This document shows, in pieces, positions 1 to 11,760 of a stretch of DNA of 64,000 nucleotides. The notes below the pieces were generated by a model, which saw only the letters and a list, made by a program, of their open reading frames with translations, was not told the DNA's origin and ran no database searches. The position numbers and the translations under genes are program-made. Position 1 is the first letter of the stretch, and each line of letters begins with the position of its first letter. The DNA comes from Nageia nagi (Eukaryota > Pinophyta): contig JBITNC010000001.1 of assembly GCA_050084985.1 (NCBI GenBank), positions 158,720,001 through 158,784,000 of the forward strand, in the 5' to 3' direction.

Positions 1-329
1 CCCATTCTAGATTTTAACAAGCAATATTATGATTATTAGAGTATAAAGATGAGAATATTGATAATTAGAAAATATCTTTGAGATGTAATAGATATTGATT
101 ATGATGATCTAGTTGAGTAGAGTACATTACAAGTAGTCTTTATAGGATGATAAATAATATATTTGAGAAGAACTCATTGGACCTATACCATATTCAATCC
201 TCCCTAGATAAAAGTTTATTTCTATGCATTATTTTCGCAACCTCAACCAAGGAGACTATAAATTATTTACAAGAGGTTTACCAAGGTAGTGATTTAATCA
301 AGAGTTGTAAATCCTAAAAATAAAGTTCA

Positions 330-985
330 ACAATCTAAAGATGTAAGAGTTTGAAAACATAATTAAATTTTATGTTAGAGTTAAATACATAGTGATTAAA
401 GTAGCCAAACTTGGTAAGAGATTGAATAACAAGATTGTTCTAAATAAGGCACTTGGAAATCTAAAACCCAAGTGGAATTATATATCAATCATCATTGATG
501 AAAGTGAATATTTTTATACACTAGTATTTGATCACCTTATTGGTTCTCTTATGTCATATGAGTAGAGGCTAAATGAAAACTTTGTAGAGAATGATGAAAA
601 ATATTTTGTTTCCAAGATGAGAATTTCTATGAATGAAGGGTTAAGTATGAGTGGTTAAAACATAAGGTTGTAATCAAAATTATACTAAAGGGATAGAATT
701 ATTTTTCCACCAATAGAGGACAAGTAAAGATCAATCAAAGGAGGGTTTCATTCTACAATTAACTTTAGATACGATGCATTGTAAGAGATTCTTGAGGCAA
801 GGCTATAAACGAAGGTAGGAAATCTACCTACTCCTATGTAAATTAAGATACTCAAGAAGATCAAGGTAAATTGGTTAAATTTCATAACATGAGAAATATA
901 ACTAATTAAGAGGGTTTGTATTTCAAATTTAGTTACTCTAATCACATGAATGGAACTAAGAAGTTATTTTACAATATGAATGATT
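330..985 (+). pseudogene. Ty1/copia gag-protease remnant, block copy 1
   Basis: Conceptual translation gives a decayed copia-type gag (UBN2 family): a segment around 430-545 reads like NKALGNLKPKWNY followed by a LMSYE-like motif, as in copia capsid proteins. Further on lie an Arg/Gly-rich stretch, a degraded nucleocapsid-like segment, and at about 940-980 the words SNHMNGTKKLF, which resemble the start of a copia protease (SNHMTG). Several in-frame stops and shifts make it inactive. It breaks off at about 985. The sister copy at 40,740-41,375 is slightly better preserved. The family call rests on motif likeness by eye. Confidence 0.6.
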
Positions 986-1400
986 TATGAAGTTATTTTG
1001 CCTATGGTATTCCAAGATGCACCACATACGTACTTCTCACACTCCATCTTCAAGTACTTATAAAATAAAAATTTAAAGAGTTAAGATATATAATAAACAT
1101 CACCATAAAAATTAAGAGACACAATTTACCCTAGAGATACCCAATGTGGGAAAAAATATAGCCAAAAATCTCTACTATGTGATGAAGAGGTGAGTACAAT
1201 GGTGGCCTTCCTCCAAAATGCTACTGATAGGAATAATCTCAAGGATTTGAACACTCCAATTTACTTTCCTTATCAATGCTCCTAATAGTCAAGCAACAAG
1301 GTGACAATCTCTCTTACAATAATTCTTATATCACACTTGCATGGAATTTTACAATTTCATATTCTCTTTTTCCCTTTAAGAAATAGGATCTCTCAATATT
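984..1400 (+). repeat. Short direct repeat, unit 1 (block copy 1)
   Basis: This segment is repeated about 2 kb downstream at 3,038-3,490. Both contain the words CCAATGTGG-like, GATGAAGAGGTGAGTACAATG and CATGGAATTTTACAATTTC. The same pair occurs in block copy 2. A pair of direct repeats about 1.6 kb apart could be the LTRs of a small non-autonomous element, but I see neither a convincing primer site nor matching TG/CA ends. Confidence 0.6.
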
Positions 1401-3037
1401 CACTAAGAATTGGCTATCTTCCTCTAATGAATTCATTATTATTCTTAGGATATGTGTATGTCCATTCTACAAGTTAGTGGATTCTCTCTACATTCAACTA
1501 TTTATGGAGATATCAACACACTATGGAGTACTACACAAAGTACCCACTCACAAATGCTTCTTCATGGAGTTTTTATAGATGTGAAGTCCAACGTCATGGA
1601 GGCTTGTCAAAATATCTTTCATGCAATATGGTATGGACTATTTTTTTATTTTTTTCTCTCTCTATAAGCTTGATTTTTATTATTTTTATGTTTCTTAAAA
1701 TGGAGAAAATGGTCACAAAAAATATTCATCTCCTACTAATTACTTGTCTTCATCTCTAGTTTCACAATCTTAATTATTTTCCTTTTAGTATTTACTTTGA
1801 TCAACATTTAATTTGAGGAGATTTCTTTTGGATAATAGTAATTATATATAACTATTATCTATATAGTTTTTATGTCTTCCTCAAAATACCTTAAAATAGG
1901 CCCTTAGAAAATGTATGGACAATTACACAGGATTGAATGACATCTACAAGTTCTACAACAAATAACAAATAAAATAACATGTAAATCCTCAATATGAAGG
2001 TAGAATCTAATAACATGTTACCATGTGGAAGTCAAAACCTCAAAATTAAAGTCAAATAAGGCATTGCAAGTGGTCTTTTCTTCCAATAAAGTTGGTAGAC
2101 CACTTCATGACATCATATTTATGCATCTTGGAATGGATTCACATAGCAAGATCTTCAAACTCCTTACACATAGGTCCCCATGTTGATTTTTCCACACTAT
2201 CTCTAGATGGTATCACTATAGGTCATTCCCTTTATGCATGTTTTTCACATCATTATCCATGGGCATCCTTTGACTCCATGTTCGCTAGTAATTGGTAGGC
2301 CTTTTCTAAATAAGTGGATTGTCTCTCTTGGCTATACTGACTTAGCTCTTACATTTCTACATGAATGTTGGCAGGACCATCTATTCAATGCACCTATGAT
2401 TCTCCTATATTAGCTGCTCATGTGGATTCTAGATCTTCTATATATTGTTTTGATATTTTAGAATGTAAATTATTTTTTAAAGTCTTTTGATTTAAATAAA
2501 ATTAAATTTTATTTTAAACCTACATAAAAATCACTTTATACAATTGATTTTGAAACCATCAAAGGTTACAAAAAGCTAGAGGATATCTCTTCAATATGAT
2601 GATATAAAATCAAATCTTTGGTAACTTCCATTTTAAAAAAATAATTCCCATTTTGTATCGCTTGTGCCTTTGTGTAGGATTTTGGGCCTACAAAAGTGTA
2701 AAGATTGAAATGATGAGGAAAACTAAATCCCTAAATCAAATCCAAAATTATACCTCTTCTTGAAATCATTCTTTTTTTCTCATCCTCTTGACTTGTGGCC
2801 TTTCATATTATCTTTGAGTATGTATTTTGATTTTATCTTTGGGTATTCCTATGGGTCTTATATTATCTCACTTAGTATTTTACCTCTTGATTCCCTCTCA
2901 ATAATGCATCTAAATCATCTCATTTTACCACACTCCATGGATGTGATAACAAGATCTCTAATTCCATATTGTAGGCATAATTTTGAATTCCAATTTTCAT
3001 TTCTTATTTTGAAATCGAACAAGCTTTGATATTGATG
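1400..3037. other. Gene-free spacer between direct repeats
   Basis: No coding sequence is recognisable. Short open stretches of 60-90 codons here are not conserved in frame with the parallel sequence in copy 2 (41,830-43,445), so they look like chance. The interval could be the interior of a small repeat-flanked element. Confidence 0.4.
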
Positions 3038-3490
3038 TGATTCGTAAAGTCTAGTTTTCTATGGCATTCCAAGACTCACTAAATATGGATTCTCATACTT
3101 GACCTAATGGTACTTATAGAATATAAATTTAAAAATTTAAGAGAGATAGTAAATAGCATCACAAAAATTACAAGATAACAATTTACCCTTGATAAACTCA
3201 ATGTGGATAAAACTCTAGCCAAAAATCTCTATCATATGATGAAGAGGTGAGTACAATGCTAACCTTCCTCCAAAATTCTCTACAAAATGCCAATAATAGG
3301 AACAAACACAAGGCCTCCAATAGTCCATACTTTTCTTCTCAATGCTGTCACCAATCAAGCAACACACTCACAATCTCTCTTATAATAAATCTCATGTCAC
3401 ACTTACATGGAATTTTACAATTTCTTATTCTCTCATTAGCATAGCATAATTCTCTATTTTCCTCTAAAAAATGGCCTCTCTCAATTCTAT
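3038..3490 (+). repeat. Short direct repeat, unit 2 (block copy 1)
   Basis: Second copy of the repeat at 984-1,400. It lies about 120 bases upstream of the gypsy-like 5' LTR. The stretch between them (3,490-3,610) holds no recognised feature. Confidence 0.6.
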
Positions 3491-3610
3491 TTTATTTTAT
3501 CAATGATTTTCCTTTCCATCCTTTGTTAAAGTCATTCCTTGAACCACCACTTCTAATCACACACTCATTATGTTCTTTGTAGTTGTTTATACTTTACCAC
3601 TCTACCAATA

Positions 3611-5105
3611 TGTAATGTTCCTATTTTTTAGGTGTTTTCCCCATTTCACCTTTAATAAATGGGAACATTAATTTAGAAGTGTTTTAGGCTATTTTTGTAT
3701 AATTCAACCAAAAAATGTAAATTTCACTTAGAGACTTAATAAATCTCTAATTACGGAATAAATGGCCCTTTTATTTATTTATTTAGTTGTTTGCCAAAAT
3801 GCAAATAAATGTTGTATTTGTGATACCAAGGCAATTATAATTGTAAATGCAATATTAGTCTCATTAAACAAGGTATTGAATATTTTAGTCTAGATGATTA
3901 TAGTATTGGCATTGAATGTATCTCTAGTAATTAGTGCTCCCCTCTTTGAGGTAGAGAATCCTCCTAGTTGATTGCATTGACTACAAGGTAATTTGGAGCT
4001 CCAAGGGTGGACCTAACACTTTGAACTAGGTGTTGGTAATATTGAGGCAAGTATATGAACCTAAAGCATTGATGTTGGGCATGGAGCATCCCAAAACCCC
4101 ACTTTGGCCTTCCTAGGCACATGGATTGATGGTATTTATCATGATGTTCTCCATTATCACATCCTCTTAGATGTTGGATTTCTTGGTCCTTGTAGATGAT
4201 GTCACTTATCTCAAACCTCCTATCTTGGATGTTGCATACATGAGCACACAGATCATATCTCTCCACCATTGAATCATATTAATGTAAGATTAGAAGATGA
4301 TCACCTTAACCTATAAAAAGAGAACTCATAATAATTATGAGATATGTTGAATTTAATTATAAACCCTTTATTTTGGATTGAGTGGAGACTCTATCTTAGC
4401 CACTTTTGGGGAAACCTGTATTTGAGTTATTAAGTTGAGAGGAGGCTACCTTCAAACTTACTCTAGCCATCTTGAGAGGAACATTGTTGGTTCCATCAGA
4501 GTTGCTGTAGAGGAGACTTTGTATTTCCTAATTGTTTCTGGGATTGGTGAGGCCCTAGAGCCATCCAAAATAACCCTATAGGAGATAGTATTGGTATAAA
4601 CTTTGTAGGTTGAAAAAAATATTTTAATTACACTTTATCATTGCTTATAAATACAATTACTTTCTAATGTCAAAATATTGCTATTTCTCTATGCTCTAAC
4701 GTTGGATTTGGAAGCATTATTTCATTATTGAATTGATATTTATCCTTCCTGGTTGCAACATTGATTTTAGAGTATTATTTTCATTATTCAATTATTATTT
4801 TAGCTCTCCAACTAGGATGTTAGGTTTGAGGAGCATTTTTGCATTGTTAAAGTATCATTTTACCTCCTTCTTAAGTTTTTGGAATACTAGATACATTTGC
4901 TTGCATATATTTTGTAATTGCTCATCATATTTGGACATTAGAGTTTGAAGGTATTTTTTGCAAGTTTCGTTCATATCTTTCATTCCTAGCAAGTTGTTGG
5001 ATATTTGGTGCATGTTTGAGCTTGTTTTGGACAATTTGAAAACCAAATTCCAAACATCCCTCTCTTAGGGTAAATTTGAGTAGTGAACCTAGAAATGACT
5101 CATCT
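3611..5105 (+). repeat. 5' LTR of gypsy-like element, copy 1
   Basis: It starts TGTAATGTTCC and ends TCATCT (ancestral TCATCA, as in copy 2), three bases before the primer site. It aligns end to end with 8,803-10,280, 44,021-45,532 and 47,184-48,684. Variants such as TTCTTGGTCCTTG near 4,180 are shared with the 5' LTR of copy 2 but not with either 3' LTR. Confidence 0.88.
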
Positions 5106-5108
5106 TAG

Positions 5109-5120
5109 TGGTATCAGAGG
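5109..5120 (+). other. Primer-binding site, initiator Met tRNA
   Basis: TGGTATCAGAGG lies three bases after the 5' LTR end. The canonical plant primer site complementary to the 3' end of initiator methionine tRNA is TGGTATCAGAGC, so one base differs. Confidence 0.85.
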
Positions 5121-5442
5121 TTTAACTTTACCATCCTATTGGGAATTAAGGGCATCATTTACAGAGGGTTTTTATTTGAAGCTAGAGAAAGATTAAAGAT
5201 TGGGATACCCACATCACAGTGTCACACATGGGAGAATTGTTGAAGTAAAGTTGGAGATCTTTCCCTTATTATTGGGTAAGAGTTGAGGAGTTGCTACTTA
5301 AGGAGATTGTTGGAGGAGTTATAGAATACTCATTATGATATTCTACTAGATCATAATACTATTTATATAAAGTTTTTGTTGTCTTACTAAAGAGTGGAGT
5401 TTACCTAGCATCACAATGATCATTTTGAAGGAGTTTCAAAGG

Positions 5443-7360
5443 AAATTGGAGCCCCACCTCATCCTTCTAGTAAGTCATTGGGAATTTCTTGGTCCTAACT
5501 TCAAATTCTAAATGTTTGAGGAGGTACAGTCAACTTGAAAAGGTATATTTTTGATAAATTTTTCACTTTTTATTTAAATTTGAAGTTCATTCTTGATTTA
5601 CTTTTGATTTTGAGGGAGGAATAACAATTCTTTGGAGAGTTTGAGCCCATATGGGGCTAGATGTTGGAGTTATAGGAGCTATTTTGTAGCTCTTTCAATA
5701 TTTTGAGGGTATTTTAAGAAGAATGTTGATATTTTGAGTGCATTTTAGTGCCTATAGCTGCATTTTGGGACCACCAAAAGTTAAATATTGGTATTTTGAA
5801 AGGGTTTTTATGCTTGAAGCTACATTTTAGGATCATTTGAGGCTAGATGTTAAACTTCTAGTCACTAAAGGTTGGACATTGCACCATTGAGGGTATTTTT
5901 GAGATTAGTTCTTCATTTTGGGCTCTCTAGGAGGCAGAAATTGGTGATTTGAGTGCTCTTTGGAGATTGGTTCTACATTTTAAGGCCACCTAAAGGAGGA
6001 TGTTGACCAATCGAGCAAATTTTGAGACTTTTATTAAGTTTCAAGGTAATTTTTGGGTGGATGTTGGAACATTAGAGAAGTTTTAAGGTCTATCTTGCAT
6101 TTTGAGACCACTTGAGGCCAAATGTATGTATATTGAAGCTATTTTGAAAGATATTTCTACATTTTTAGGGTATCTTAAGCTAAATGTTATAAGTTAGAGG
6201 GAGTTCTAAAAGATTAATTTGTATTTTAGGGCTATCCTAAAGTGGACATTGATATACTGAGGAGGATTCTTAAGCTTGAGCTACATTTCAAGACCATTTT
6301 GAGGTAAGCATGGCAAACTAAGACCTATTTTGGAGATAATTTGGCTTTTTGAGGGTATTAAGGGTCAAACATAGGTATTCTAGAAGAGTTTTTAAAGTCT
6401 TTGCTACATTTTAGAGTCACTAGAGGCTAGATGTTGAGTTACTGGGAAGTTTTTTAAAACCTTTATTGCATTTTAGAGCCACCTAAAGTGGTATGTTCAC
6501 TTCCTAAAGCCAATTGGGTGTTTGAGATACATCATGAGTGTCATTACTTATAAGTATCAACTCATTTTCATTATGGAAGAGAAACATTTTCAATTTGAAG
6601 CTACAAGTCACTAGAAGGAGATCGTTGAAAAATAAGGGAGTCAATTTGTTAATATTGATTAAATTCCATGGTGGTATCTACACCATGGAATCCTAAGAAG
6701 GATACATTAGAATTATATTTTTGCTATGATCATAATTTGAGGTTGAAAGTGAGATGTTGGGAGTTTAGGAAGCTCTATCTGTTATGAACTTGTAAAACAT
6801 CATCCTTTGAGGTATCTTGGCCAAATTTTAAAATTTGGAATTAACTTTGCATCATTTAAATTGTGTGTGTGTACATTGAGATTCAAGAAGACACATCCAA
6901 ATTTAGAGTTTGTTCTTTGATCCTATAACCCATAGGTTCAAAATTTCCTGATCTCATTCCATCATGGTAGGACCAATTCTAGGTTTGAGTAATTTTAGTA
7001 TTTTCAAATTTTATTATTTTTGAATAGGAGAAATAAGTAGAAAAGATAAAAATATTTTATTTTGAATAATAAGGTAAGTTTAATCTCTTCCACATTATTT
7101 TATGTACTAGGAAAATACATCAAGTTTTAGGCTAAGTATTTACAGTTTGTGCCCCCAAAGATCTACAAGTAATATCAATACAGGAATAAAAGATAGAATT
7201 TTAGAATGGATGAATAGAAGTTAGATGCTTTAATCACTATTTTAACTTATATTATGACATATATTGAGGCATAAAACCAAGGTACCCCTATTAATAATTA
7301 AGCATTATCAAGATATACTCCATCCCCTCAAATCATGGAGCCACTTTTTACCTGCAAGAC
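5443..7360 (+). other. Long untranslated leader absent from copy 2
   Basis: Between the primer site and gag, copy 1 has about 2 kb that copy 2 lacks: copy 2 passes from the sequence at 5,440 almost directly to that at about 7,500. It includes a degenerate ~61 bp tandem array (listed separately) and otherwise no coding sequence that I can recognise. It is either a deletion in copy 2 or an insertion in copy 1. Because gag's first codons (7,360-7,500) are also missing from copy 2, a deletion is more likely. Confidence 0.65.
5640..6540 (+). repeat. Degenerate ~61 bp minisatellite, about 14 units
   Basis: A recurring unit of roughly GAGGCTAGATGTTG, then a TTGAGGG-like stretch, then GCTACATTTTAGGGCCACC appears at spacings of about 58-65 bases. 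Anchor words start near 5,655, 5,720, 5,777, 5,840, 5,930, 5,992, 6,055, 6,114, 6,175, 6,238, 6,302, 6,360, 6,425 and 6,485. One half-unit occurs near 5,868. Units have diverged strongly, so the array is old. It sits in the leader of the gypsy-like element. Confidence 0.75.
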
Positions 7361-8075
7361 AATTTAGGGGAATGAGCAAGAAGAATCAAGCATGGATGAG
7401 GTGCTTCAAGAGTATATGGATAAGATAAAAATATTTAGAACTATTATACCTTTCCACACATACTGAGAGACCCAAAGATGGAAAATTGGAGTGATAAAAT
7501 TTTAGCAAGGGCTTGGTTGTAAAAATTACAAACTTACTTCTCTCTCCATCCCATGAGTGAAGAAGAGGGAATGAAAAAAAAACCATGTATTTATATGGAA
7601 TAGATTATGAATGGTGGCACAATGGTGTTACTACACTTGGACATGGGAAGGTCAAAATATTCAAAGACTTCAGCCAAATGGTACATGATAGGTTTGAACA
7701 TAAGCATATAGAGGAGTACATTATGAAGTTGGCAATGTTGTATTAACACACAACTTCTATGGATGTATACATTGATAAATTTCAAAGGATTGCATTATCC
7801 ATCCTTTATATGGAAGATGGAAGGCTAGCATATCTCTTCATGGATGGGTTACAAGAATCAATTAGATCATGAGTAAAATATATGGAACCATCCACTTTAT
7901 TCATGCCCATCTATAAGGCTAAGTTATTGAAAGTATTTAGTTACCCAAAGGAATTTTTTACTAAGAATCCTACAATAGGACTACAAGAAACATGTGTAAA
8001 CAAGGAATCAACAAGAAGCATACCTTTATTTCCTATTCAAATACCAGCAAATGGATTAGATTATGCTACCTAAGA
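7360..8075 (+). pseudogene. Gypsy-type gag pseudogene, copy 1
   Basis: Translation with frame changes gives a retrotransposon gag (PF03732 type): a MDEVLQEYMDKIKI-like start near 7,395, then a LQTYF..LHPMSEEEG-like segment near 7,525, YGIDYEWWHNGVTTLGHG near 7,600, a KDFSQ..DRFEHKHIEEY segment near 7,660-7,720, and a FMDGLQESIRS-like segment near 7,840. The tryptophan pair and the LGHGK and DRFE words are characteristic of plant gypsy gag. There are several in-frame stops and shifts. A zinc knuckle is not clear. Gag would form the capsid of the retroelement particle. This copy cannot be translated as one protein. Confidence 0.75.
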
Positions 8076-8259
8076 TGCATGAAGGAGGCAAAGGATTTGC
8101 TTTACTTATCAGAATCCCTAGGAGAGAGGACATAGGTGTAATGAAAAGTATCAACACATGTACTTGGAGGTATGTGAAGTAGAAGAAGAATTGAATGAAG
8201 AAATGATCACCTACCAAAATTAAGTGGGAGTTAAAGACATTGGAAGGACATTAGCCACA

Positions 8260-8802
8260 CTAAAGGGACCTTTATAATTTGTAACCATCAAGGTAGAAGG
8301 ATTTGTGGATAATAGCAAAGTTATGGTACTCTTGATGAAGGATCCACTCATACTTTCATAGATGAAGAATTCCTAAAAAATAAGGGATTCAAAATAAAAT
8401 AATTCTTTAGATTTGATGTACCAATTGGAAATGATAGCACATCTACTAGCACTAGCTAGTGGAAAATGTTAGAGTTAAGCTAGGAGATTATGCAATCACT
8501 AGTGACTTCTACATTCTTCCCCTTGGAGGATTACCACAAATAGTTCTTGGGCTACAATGGTTGTATACACTTGGAGAAGTAGTTTCCAACTAAAAAATGT
8601 TGGATATGAAGTTTAAAATAGATTGAAAAGAGGTATTACTTCATGAAGGATATAGGAGAAATAAGTACCAAGTTCCATAAGATAGAAGTTGTTAAAATGA
8701 AGAAGGCACTATTTGAAGATTCTTGGATCAACCAAGAATATGTTATTACAATAGTGCATCTTCCAAATTGCTTAAGGGAAAGTAATTTGGGGAGGGTGAA
8801 CT
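8260..8802 (+). pseudogene. Gypsy-type aspartic protease pseudogene, copy 1
   Basis: The translation runs VTIKVEGFVDNSKVMVLL, then a lost ALIDGGATHNFID-like active site (here ruined, near 8,320-8,350), then a segment resembling VENVRVKLGDYAITSDFYILPLGG (8,465-8,530), LPQIVLGLQWLYTLG near 8,530 and VSN.K.LDMKFK near 8,585. This is the pattern of plant gypsy pepsin-like proteases. The catalytic Asp-Gly-Gly cannot be read intact. The frame continues as ALFEDSWINQEYV and LPNCLRESNLG and stops at the purine-rich tract before the 3' LTR. No reverse transcriptase follows. Confidence 0.72.
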
Positions 8803-10280
8803 CGTAATGTCCTCATTTTTAGGTGTTTTTTCCATTTCACCTTTGATAAAGGGAAACATTAATTTAGTAGTGTTTTAGGTTATTTTTCTATGATTTAGCC
8901 CAAATGATGTAAATTCCACTTAGATACTTAATAAATCTCTAATTATGGAATAAAATGCCATTTTATTTCTTTATTTACCAAAATAGCAATAAAAATTATA
9001 TTTTTGATATCAAGGAAATTATAATTATAAATGCAAAATTAGTCTCTTTTAATGAGGCATTTCATAATTTAGCCTCAATGATTGTAATATTGAAATTAAA
9101 TGTATGTCTAGTAATTAGTGCTCCCCTCTTCAAGTTAGAGCATCCCCTATGTGATTGCATCAACTACGAGGTCATTTGGAGATCCAAGGATGGACCTAAC
9201 ACCTCAAACTAGGCATTGGTAATCTTGAGGTAAGTAGACAGCCCTAGAGCATGGACATTGGGTATGGGAGCATCCCAAGATCCCACTTTGGCCTTATTAG
9301 GTACATGGACCAATGGTATTGATAATAAGGCACTTCATTATCATCCCCTATTGGAAATTAGGTTTCCTATCCCTTAGATGTGATTTCACTTATCCCAAGG
9401 CTCCTCATCTTAGATGTTACAAACATGAGCATATAGATCATATTTTATCCACCATTGGATAATTTCAATGCAAGATTAGAGGATGATCACACTCACCTAT
9501 AAAAGGATAACTCATAACCATTTTTAGATATGTTGAATTTTATTATAAACCCTTTATTTTGGATTGAGTGGATACTCTATCTTCGCCACTTATAGTGCAA
9601 CCTGCATTTGAGTAATCAAGGGGAGAGGAGGTAACCTTTGAACTTACTCTAGCCATACTGAGAGGAACATTATTAGTTCCATCACAACTATTGTAGAGGG
9701 TACCTAGTATTGCCTCACTACTTTTGGGATTGGTAAGGCCTTAGAGCCATCCAAAATAACCCTATAGGAGATAATCTTGGTACAAACTCCATAGGTTGAA
9801 AAACTATTGTAATTACATTTTATCATTTCTTATCAATACAAATACTTCCTAATATGGAAATATTGCTATTTTTCTTTGTGTGCTTGGATGTTGGATTTGT
9901 AAACATTATTTCATTATCAAATTGCTATTTATCCTTCCTAGTTGGATAAATAGTTTTGGAGTGCTATTCATTTTTCAACTCTCCAACTAGGACATTGGGT
10001 TTGAGGAGCATTTTTGCATTGCTAAAGTATCATTTTACCTCTTATTCAAGTAGTTGGCATACTAGAGATATTTTCTTGCATATATTTTGTAATTACTCAT
10101 CATAGCTAGATGTTGGGGTTTGAATGTAGTTTCTATAAGTTTAACTCATATCTTTCATTCCTAGCAAGTTGTTAGATATTTGGTGCATGTTTGAGCTTAT
10201 TTTGGTTAGTTTAAAATCCAAAATCCAAACATCCCTCTCCTAGGGCACGTTTGAGGAGTGAGTCCAAAAATGGCTCATCA
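8803..10280 (+). repeat. 3' LTR of gypsy-like element, copy 1
   Basis: It begins CGTAATGTCCTC (TG changed to CG) after the purine-rich word GGGGAGGGTG, which would serve as polypurine tract, and ends GGCTCATCA. It is 1,478 bases against 1,495 for the 5' LTR. It pairs with the 3' LTR of copy 2 by shared variants. Confidence 0.86.
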
Positions 10281-10469
10281 CACAATATAAAATCTAATTT
10301 TATCTTAACAAATCCTTTTTAGGGCATCCAATAATGGCTTCTCATATTCATCAAGTTTGTAATTTATTCATAAGACCTTTGGTATTAAGGGTACAATATA
10401 ATAGTAGGATGATGCTATTATTTGTACTAACATTTTGTTACATGATTGATTTAAATAAATTATAAATTT

Positions 10470-11230
10470 TACAAATATAATCTATAATGAAGCAATTCAT
10501 GATGAGTTGGCCAAATCTTCAATGAGACTCCAATTATATCCTCTCAATTCCACATTTCAAGCTCATGTTATCTTTACCTTGAATTAAAAATTGTTAATCA
10601 TTATAAAGCCATGGGAGCTCAAATTTAATCTTGTTTGCAATAGCTTAAAGTTGGTTATAGTGTCTCCAATGAATTATTTCAATGACTTTATCTACCCTAT
10701 TAAACTTAAAATTTTCCATGGAGGGGTCAAGCTTATGTATATGCTTGATATAGAAAATGCTTTTGTATGGCACTACACAAAGACGTTTATTGTATAAGTT
10801 ATCACATGTGAGAGAGAGGAATATTTAGCCACTTGTATTATTGTTTTCCTTGATGGGATTTTAATTATTCAAGGAGAGGTGTGTGATAAGCCTCTTTCCT
10901 TGGGTGACCTTGCAAATGATCTTTCTCATATGGAAAATGATATTAAAGCCCTTGGATTGGAAAGATTACCCTATAAATTCTATAAAGAATTTATAGGATA
11001 TGGTTGAACTCATTTTGTACAAATTTTATTCAAAATAACTTATCATAGAATCTTTGGACCCTATTATTAATAAAGGTAATATCAAGTTCATTATAAACCA
11101 AGAGGATCTCAAATTGATTAATAATTGGAGGTCCATTCCTCTATTGTATATGAGCTATAAAATTATCATAAAAATGTCCTTTTAAATTTTATATCCCTTA
11201 TAAATTTGATTATTCATCCAAACTAAATAG
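10470..11230 (+). pseudogene. L1-type LINE ORF2 remnant, copy 1
   Basis: Translation across several shifts follows the linker and the start of the reverse transcriptase of plant L1 elements: HYKAMGAQI near 10,598 (like RGARIRSRLQW), then a IKLKIFHGGVKLMYMLD segment near 10,700, LSLGDLANDLSHM near 10,890, GLERLPYKFYKEF near 10,955 (like PGLDGLPYEFYK), and INQEDLKLINNWRSI followed by SYKIIIKM near 11,095-11,175 (like GNWRPITLLNVSYKIIAK). It stops before the catalytic YADD region. No poly(A) tail or target duplication is visible. It lies directly downstream of the gypsy 3' LTR and is present at the matching place in copy 2. Confidence 0.72.
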
Positions 11231-11760
11231 TTTTGAGAGGGAATGGAATGGGCTAAATCTTCTCAACATGGGTAAGTGCAAGAAGTTAAATCCCACTTTG
11301 GAGGAAGTCTTAGGAACCACTAGGTTTTTCTATTTGTTTAATAATTTTTTTTTCTAACTATGAAAACAATATATGTGCATAATCTCCATACAATTCTTCA
11401 CAAGTTAAAGTTAAAAATAAAACTGATAAGTTTAGGTCAAATTATGCTTGCTAAACATGGGCATTTTTCAAAATGATAATCAAGACTGGTAAAAAATTAA
11501 TAATAATAATAATATTAATGAAAAAATTACAAAAATTATCTTCCATAATCTTTGGTATCTTAGATATATTTACATAAAAGGATTTTAAAAAATATTTTAA
11601 TTTAGGTTCAATTATGCTTTCCAAACATGATGGAGTATGGTTTTGAAATCGTATTTTTTAAATAGTGGAATTTGTATTTGTTTAATAACCTTTTATTTTT
11701 TTAGAACTACAAAAAAAGTACATGTGCACAATTTACATAGAATTATTCACAATTTCACAT
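11230..11760. other. AT-rich spacer with an internal partial duplication
   Basis: There is no coding sequence. A stretch near 11,330-11,420 (TTTGTTTAATAA, then a run of T, then ATATGTGCATAAT) recurs in changed form near 11,670-11,760. The first ~110 bases are missing from copy 2. Confidence 0.4.

Larger units (their letters stand above)
3611..10280 (+). mobile_element. Ty3/gypsy-like LTR retrotransposon, gag-protease only, copy 1
   Basis: The element has two similar LTRs (3,611-5,105 and 8,803-10,280), a Met-tRNA primer-binding site just inside the 5' LTR, a gag region and an aspartic protease region. No reverse transcriptase, RNase H, integrase or chromodomain lies between the protease and the 3' LTR, which begins a few bases after the protease reading frame fades. 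It is therefore either non-autonomous or internally deleted. The 5 bases CAATA precede the 5' LTR and recur within two bases of the 3' LTR end (10,283-10,287), a likely target-site duplication. Numerous stops show it is dead. The LTRs start TGTAATG, a start seen in plant gypsy elements. Confidence 0.85.

Noticed and set aside
3964-4269. 101-codon minus-strand frame in the 5' LTR of copy 1, with relatives near 44,451 and 47,645
   Set aside because: Similar peptides appear because the LTRs are repeats. Frames and ends are not preserved, and nothing follows in coding order.
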